Shown here one piece after another: positions 57,407 through 64,000 of a stretch of 64,000 bases of DNA. Within the stretch, counting starts at the first letter, position 1. Each line of letters starts with the position of its first letter. The stretch comes from Ctenosaura bakeri (Eukaryota > Chordata > Lepidosauria > Squamata > Iguanidae), in assembly GCA_948474755.1 (NCBI GenBank), contig CAOLHI010000254.1:942501-1006500 (forward strand), written 5' to 3'. Below the pieces are notes generated by a model, which had not been told where the DNA came from, made no database searches, and saw only the letters and a program-made list of their open reading frames with translations. Position numbers and translations under genes: made by a program.

Positions 57407-58705
57407 TTTTGCATATTCTGGAAGCAGAAAAATCAACCACAATTCATGAGTGCACCAAAGCGGTTATTCATTTAACAAAACTCACAGTGGCCTTGTGTAG
57501 ATATTTTGTGTGATTTTGTAAAGTCTGTAGATGAGTAGAGAGATGAGGCTTTGTTGTGGCCCTTTCTCTCAGTGCCCTCAATGCCATCCTGTGCCCACTC
57601 CTCAGCCTCTCTCTCTCTGAGATTCTTGATTTGATGGTGTGCTCTACTCACATCCAACTGAACAGAATATTCCTTCAATCTTGTTGCCCAACACAGAGAG
57701 TATGGGGACTGAAGGGACAGGACAGATGAAGAATGGATAGGCAGGTCTAAGTATGTCAAGAGGAGAATAGAATGTATGGCTTTCTCTTTCTGCCCTTTTA
57801 TCGTCCTCATGTATTCAGGCAGGTGTCTAAAGTCTATAATTGAATTCAGTTCAAGATCTAGGGTTCATTTGAGGAATGGAACAGTTTTATTGCTGAGAAT
57901 GATTTTAAGAATATGAGAGATTCACTATGTAGAGAAATGTGCTGGACAGGGAGTGTGTAATGAAACAATCTGTACTTTATGTACTTAAGAAGAGGCGTTG
58001 GCTCGTGAAGCAAAATATTGTTTTTCAGGAGTTTGCTAGTTCAATGTAACATCATTTTGTAAACCTTGTTCCTGACAGCTTGTGTTTAAAGAGCAACTCC
58101 TTCTTTTCTCATGATGACCTTACAACACTTAAGAAATGTTCTTTCAAAATGTGACAATAGCAAGCAGGATACAGATTCCGGTTTCTGTTACTGTTTTGTT
58201 AGTAGCAACAGTAAGTCATCTTAAACCACAAAAGGTAAACAGAAAGTTCTTCTGAGGTTTTTGGTGGCTCTTTTTAAAAGTCAATATGCATACTTTTGTT
58301 GTACAATGAAGGACTAAAGATGTTTTTATCTATATAGGCAAGGTATATTTCTGCTGGGCAGGGCACAGAATTAGTAAGGAGGTAGTATACACACTTCGGC
58401 CTTTTGTTTCTTGAAGATTTACAGCTTGTACATCTAAAATAAGACAAAGAGAGCTACATAGCATATTTCAGTATGATGTTTGACATAGTGCACTCAGATA
58501 TGGGCCAGGAGTTTTAACGGTTAATCATTAAAAAACTCTTGGAAGCCTCACTGATTTGAGAAAAAAAATGGGACCACACTGACACATTTGGATTCACAGG
58601 AAGTTATTTTATGTCACTTCCAGTTGCTGTTTTAGTCAATATTCATCCAGGATTGTTTCCCCCCTCCCCAATTTCTGGAATTGGAAGGTTTCTAGGGGGA
58701 TGGGC

Positions 58706-59583
58706 TGTTACCCTGTATGTTGGGGGTCCCAGGAGGGGCGCCCAAATTAACAAATAAACACAAGATGGGGGAAATTAACTTGAGCACTCTCTTAAGCTAA
58801 CAAGAGGCAGGGTAACTTTAGCTTGGATCTTTTACCCTATGTATACAGCGTCGGGTCCGAGAGCGACTAGACAATTTCTGAAGTAACAAATAATATTTTA
58901 TTGTGGACAAACAACAAGAAAGACACGACATACACTAACTAACTGAGAAATAGAAATGGAGAGTTTTGGGGGAATGGGCAATACGGCACCTGGTCTCATA
59001 GTCCTGGAGAGAGAAGGAAGTCGAGAGGAAGAAAGCTCAGCATGGTTCGCTGAGGGGAGCTCACTGGACAAACCAACAGCAAGGCGGGATGGAAGTCCAA
59101 AGTAGTCCTGAGTGTTCCGAGGAGGACTTGGAAAAGGGGACCTTTTATAGGGTGGATTTTATCTACAGGCCATGCCATGCTTGGTGAGAACAAAGGAAAT
59201 TTGTAGCAGGACAAAGGCGTTGGAAAAGGTCAGGTTTTACACGATGGGCTTAGCGCTTGATAACGATAGTATGGCCAGTATGCAAATAGCTCAACATAAA
59301 GGAATGGCTTGGCACTCGGCCGTGCATCTTTGTGTAGATTCGCGCTGAGCAAGGCTGGTTTGCAAGAAGGTGTTCCCTGAAGCATCGGAGAGGCTTAAGT
59401 TGCCTGCCTAAATGAGGTTTGGAATTCACAACCATTAACGGCCGCGCCTAATACGTACTTGTCCGTTGGACCTCTGCAAACACGTGGAACGGGGTGGTAG
59501 AGAAAGGTCAAGTAAAGGCCAAATTATTTGATATCAAAAGGATATCTAGTGCTCTCACCAGACATATCATAACCGTGGTAACA
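58706..59583 (-). mobile_element. Solo LTR of an endogenous retrovirus or related element
   Basis: The 878-bp segment is bounded by TGTTACC and GGTAACA, a perfect 7-bp terminal inverted repeat with TG...CA ends, and is flanked on both sides by GGGC (58702-58705 and 59584-59587), a 4-bp target duplication as for gammaretrovirus-like ERVs. On the minus strand it has a canonical TATA box (CCCTATAAAAGGTCC, about 59156-59142) and, about 240 bp downstream, AATAAA (about 58898), giving U3-R-U5 in the antisense direction to FAF1. It is GC- and CpG-richer than the flanks, which suggests it is recent. No internal viral genes or second LTR are present. Confidence 0.82.
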
Positions 59584-62528
59584 GGGCAACCTCAACTACC
59601 CACATTTTGGCTAGTTTTCAGGTGGAAAATTATCCTAAAATTGGCACATTAAAAAAATAAAGGTGGGAGGGTTTGGGGTGGGGTCACCTGGTGGACTTAG
59701 GGAGGCCAGAGAAGTGAAGTTTGCATGTGGACCACATTTTCCACAGCCCTGTTCTATGAGAACTCAAGCACATACCACTGTTAGGGGGAGAGGCAGCAGC
59801 AGCAGGATGAATAGGTGAATGTATGTATTTGTGATAACATTCTTCCTGTTCAGTAAGGATTTCATAAATGTAAAGGGAGGGTCAAGGGTCTAGTCTTTGT
59901 CATGGAAGTCATCAAGCTACCTCATTGTATGTTGCTGTCCTCTCAGACAGGATTAGCAGGGACATTAACTGTTGGGGATTATATTTCTGAAAGATGATTC
60001 TCTACAGTACTGGCTCAAGATATTTTTCTGCCAGAGGCCAAGCAACAAATTGTATTTCTTCCTGATCATGTCCCAGAACCAAAGGAACAAGGATGTTTTC
60101 ACTGAATTTGTATGTGTTCTTTTCTTGAAGTTAAGGACACATGTATGAATTTCCTGAAACACAACAGTCACCCTTTCCAGTAACTTTAATGATTTGTGAC
60201 TGAGTATATGATTTAAAAGCCTTGATTTCAAGAATTGTACTGAGAAAAATGGCCTATTAAAGAGTGCTGTGTGCATGGGTGAAGTGGGTGTTCTGTTTGC
60301 GTAAAAAATTATAAAAATTTAGTGGGAATGACTGGCGAGGTTACCAAATACAGAGGGATATCTGTATTTAATAATCTGAATATGTCAGAGAACATGGAGC
60401 TTCCTTTGCTGTAGGCCAGATGAGTTACTGGCTGAAAAATCTGTTGGCCTACAGTGATGTGCTTGGACCCAGAATTGCTGGTGTTAATGATAAATAACAT
60501 TTAAATCTTGATACTTGAAGGTGTGCCTCTTCCTATATATGCCTGCCCAAAGATTGAGGTCTGCTGGAGAGGCCTTCTACCAAGGGAACAATACAATGTG
60601 TACCACGGGACAGGGGGAACAATAGACAGTGTGAGGATATAAGAAAGGGCCTTCTCTATTGTCTGTACTCTGCAGAATGAGAAGATCTTTTGAGATATTA
60701 GTTGAGGTGGAGAAGTGACAGAGATTGTTAGAACCTTTTAGAAATGCTAAATTCTCATAGCCTCATTGATATTGAGAAAACATTATGGGACGTGCACTGA
60801 TACGTTTGTATTGAATCATCAAATGTGCAGGTCTAGATTCCTAAATTTCAAGTAGGTGAAAAACACTATATAAATACTATTGTTTCCATTGTGAGTTACA
60901 ATTAAGTTCTTTTCAGCCTCCGAACAGAGGCTTCCCAGAATCTTTGAAAATCACAGGCAACTAAATGGCTATGGATTATGTTGTAATATTATATTCTAAC
61001 AATAATGTTATCTTGGTAACAGTAATGTCCTTGAGAGGATATGAGCCAGAGTGAATGGCTGTTTCTGTCCTTAGAGAAGCCAACGGAAGTTGGACACCAT
61101 AATGGCCTCCAGTCTTAAAATGTTGGTGGGTAGGTCCTAGCTGCGAACGTCAAGAAAAACACCAGTCATTTATTAAACTTTTTTGTGTTTAAGGAGTGTA
61201 TGGTGTTAAAAAGACATGTCCACAGCTTCATCGTTTACATTTGGCTTTTAACTTGACTGTTGATGGATGATTCTGGCATCGCATGATAGGCAAGAACAGA
61301 GCATGAATTTGTCACATATGAAACTAATGCGAAGAGATCCATGATTAAACAATGGTATTACAATTCAACACACCTGTTTTGAGCCTCCTTTATGCATTTT
61401 TTTCTCTCTTTCCTGAGGAAGAGACTTCTCAATGGATTACAGTAACACTTTCTGACAAGCTTATACAGGGTGGAGTTCCTATGTACTGACAGGGCCCATT
61501 TGATGATATCTCGATAATGCATTCTTTTTATTTTTGCTGTCAGAATTTATTACTGTAAAAGCATTGACTGTTACACAGCTGGTCTGACTTGTCTACATTT
61601 TTAAGTTAAGTAACAGTAGGTCTAGCATAGTGTTTATTTTTCTTGTTATGCAACATTTAACCCTCATTGCTTTTAGGATAAGATGCATGGTGGGTATACG
61701 TTGTCCTACAATTGCTTGGAAAAACTCCCTCTATTTACAAATCCAGGTTGACAATATCTGTTCACTTTGACTTCCCATCAGATAGTATTTCACTTTTCTT
61801 CTTGAAAATCATGGTGGTTGGTTTTCTTTCAACTGTGGAAACAAGAGTATCAGTGATAAAGGCCAGGAGGGATTATTTTAAACTGTCCAGGTTTACATTG
61901 TATATTCTGGCTTCCAATATCTTCACAGTATCAGTTAAATGACAATTTGTGTTGAAGTTACTGACCTAGAATGAAAAATATGTAATCACAAAACAAAGAT
62001 TAACTTTACAAAGTAGCTGCTTCTGTAAGGTATTCATGTACGAGTTTTTTCACAAACAAGTTTCTTGATGTTTTTCCATTTCTCTTAATTCATTGTGAGT
62101 TTTTTGTGTAAACACTATAAGTTCTAAGAAGTATCACATAATCATACTTGCATATACACATTATAAAATCCAGCTTTGTTCAATATCTTTGTTGGGAAAT
62201 ACTGGGAAACTGGACATTTGGAATATAGAAATGTCTGCAAGTTTACTTATCAGAATTAATTGTCTGTCTCACAAAATCTGTTAATCATTTTCATCTCTTC
62301 ATTTCATTTAAGTTTCCTGAATTTCCAACTTACTCTGTTCAACTTAAGACACTTCTTAATGTCTATAGCTGTTTAATTTAGTACCTGGTAAAAAATATCC
62401 TGCATAATTTTGGGAAAGATAAGATTGTTCTTTGTCCGTGTAACACATTTAGTGAGATAGGATGGTGGTGGAGACACAAAATGGAATATTTTTCAATATT
62501 AATTTCTGCCACTTATATGGTACGTATA

Positions 62529-62906
62529 CAGTGATCCCTCCACATTCACTAGGGTTGGAGCACAGGACCCCCACATGAATGTGAAAAAAACGTGAATAAC
62601 TCTAGGCCCTCTTAAACCAATTTAACACAGAAAAAAAGCGTGATCACCATATTCAGCCCACCATGGATTTCTTTGAGGCACCAAAGGAGAAGTAGTTGGC
62701 TGGTGGGGCTTACTGCCACCTCCACTGCTGTCCCACACCATTTTTAATAGGGACTTACAAGCCTCGTTTGCAGTTTCTCAGTCTCACAAGGCTTGCAGTC
62801 CCTATTAAAAATGGCATAGAGAGGCAGCGGAGGTGACAGCAAATAATCCATGAATAATCAGATCCGCAAAAGTGAAACCAGCAAATGTGGAGTATATTAT
62901 ATACTG
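62529..62906. mobile_element. Palindromic pogo/Tigger-like MITE
   Basis: The left end after TATA is CAGTGATCCCTCCACATTCA and the right end mirrors CTCCACATTTGC with a terminal CAGT. Internal inverted segments CACCATTTTTAATAGGGACT and AGTCCCTATTAAAAATGGC form a long hairpin. It is the same family as 21133-21556. Confidence 0.72.
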
Positions 62907-63737
62907 CCATTTACAAAAATACACCAGTCATAAAGAGATCTAGTGAAATGAAATGTATCATATACAATTTTAATATGGATAAGAGAACTGGTTCATTTTG
63001 ATAGTTGCAGATTAATTTTTAAGTTATACAATTTGCTTATATTTGTAAGTACATTTGTACTGTCAAGCCAAGATATAAATAAATTCTGTGTATACAACTC
63101 TTTCATTCCTCCATTGTGCATGGAAGCAAACAAGCCATCCACTGTGGTTAGTATATTTAGAACAAACATGAATATTAAACTATGGTTTGAAGTTGGTTTA
63201 AATATTCTGTCTTGTTCCAAAGGTGGTTGCCATTTTTTTCATATTTCATAGGGAATAATGGTTAATTGATTACGCCCTGGTTTAAAAACAGCTTGCTTGA
63301 TTGAAGAAGCAAAAAGCCTTTGTGAACAGAAAATGTTTTGTTAATATCTGAACTTACTAAGCCAAGAGCTGATTGCATAGCTTGTCTCTGTAAGTGATCT
63401 TTGTGTTGCAGCTTATAATATATCCAATGATTTTAATTCCAAAACAGAAAGCTTCACTTCATAGATCTCTATATCTCAATTTGTTTTTAAACCACAAGAA
63501 TGGTAGTTCTAAAAAGATAGAACCCTCACCTCCCCCCGCCCCCAAAAAAGAGGAAAAGGAGCTGTTTGGGGACAAAGTAGGATTTGTGAAGACTGTGAAA
63601 TTTTAGAAATCTTTTTTCAATTGTAATAGCAGCAATCCTGATAAGCCTCTTGTAATAAAACTCTGTACTCAAAGATCTTCTTGCAAAATTATAAGAATGA
63701 CATTCTTTATCTCTTTCTTGCATGCTTTCTCTCTTTC

Positions 63738-63768
63738 AACACACACACATACACACACACACACACAA
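63738..63768. repeat. (AC)n microsatellite
   Basis: About 30 bp of AC dinucleotides with one ACAT interruption. Confidence 0.92.
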
Positions 63769-64000
63769 TTATAAAATGTACATGTCTGTCTTCTTTAGAG
63801 GGACAAATTAATGTTTTGTATTATGATGTTTTATTTATACAAGCTGGGTGTTTTTTCTTTAACACTCCAATGATTAGCTGCAAGCACTAATCATTTTTAC
63901 TTCAAGTGTGGCTCAATGAAAGCTTTGAAATAGATACTTATCTTTTCCAAACACCGAATATGTAAGATGGATGCCTTGTATTTCAAAACATCATGGCCTA

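Larger units (their letters stand above)
54512..64000 (+). other. FAF1 intron (3' side, partial)
   Basis: At least 9489 bp without a recognisable exon. Contents are a hAT/other DNA-repeat remnant near 57056-57310, an 878-bp solo LTR at 58706-59583, a palindromic pogo/Tigger-like element at 62529-62906 and CA microsatellites near 57392 and 63738. The stretches 54.5-57.0 kb and 59.6-62.5 kb show nothing else that I can name. Confidence 0.8.

Noticed and set aside
57472..57810. A 112-codon minus-strand open frame as a gene
   Set aside because: No recognisable domain and no splice or promoter context; it lies within FAF1 intron. Chance open frame cannot be excluded without conservation data.
1..64000. 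CRISPR arrays, operons, phage or bacterial islands
   Set aside because: No regularly spaced repeats, no dense coding and no bacterial gene families; the spliced gene and repeat content are vertebrate.

Overview
The window is AT-rich vertebrate nuclear DNA, most likely from a squamate reptile (lizard). Evidence: seven short coding exons with GT-AG introns of 1.5 to more than 21 kb, and a repeat set typical of squamates (CR1 and L2-like LINEs, tRNA-derived SINEs with CORE/MIR-like bodies, a 5S-rRNA-derived SINE, a SPIN-like hAT transposon, a Helitron, palindromic MITEs and a solo retroviral LTR). Nothing in it looks bacterial or viral in origin apart from endogenous retroelements.

The only host gene I can support is FAF1 (Fas-associated factor 1), on the + strand. 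Exons at 8784-8879, 10357-10483, 15497-15560, 17955-18036, 30406-30560, 51934-52070 and 54423-54511 join in frame to 750 nt (250 codons). They correspond to about residues 249-498 of the 650-residue human protein: the end of the second ubiquitin-like domain, the acidic linker with the CK2 phosphorylation motif, and the whole UAS (thioredoxin-like) domain. The 5' exons (UBA, UBL1, most of UBL2) and the 3' exons (coiled coil, UBX) must lie outside the window.

Layout: 1-8783 is upstream intron with MITE remnants. 8.8-18.0 kb holds four exons, a SPIN-like hAT element with a perfect 8-bp target duplication (9111-9921), a near-full-length antisense CR1 (10859-14480) with a nested SINE, and a candidate LTR (16607-16924). 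18.0-30.4 kb is a 12.4 kb intron, poor in recognisable repeats over much of its length. 30.4-51.9 kb is a 21.4 kb repeat-rich intron (two L2-like LINEs, SINE pair, DIRS-like remnant, Helitron, a CR1 with one in-frame stop, a MITE). 51.9-54.5 kb carries the last two exons with a second sense CR1 between them. 54.5-64.0 kb is downstream intron with an 878-bp solo LTR and a pogo/Tigger-like palindromic element.

The most interesting signals concern mobile-element architecture: a composite SPIN-like element enclosing GC-richer, promoter-like DNA with a YY1 motif; a Helitron with both diagnostic ends that contains sequence shared with a resident MITE; two sense CR1 copies (and two like-oriented SINEs) flanking a single FAF1 exon; and an insertion-split LINE. 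I found no evidence for a novel protein-coding system; the many other open frames lack family features and mostly lie in repeats.
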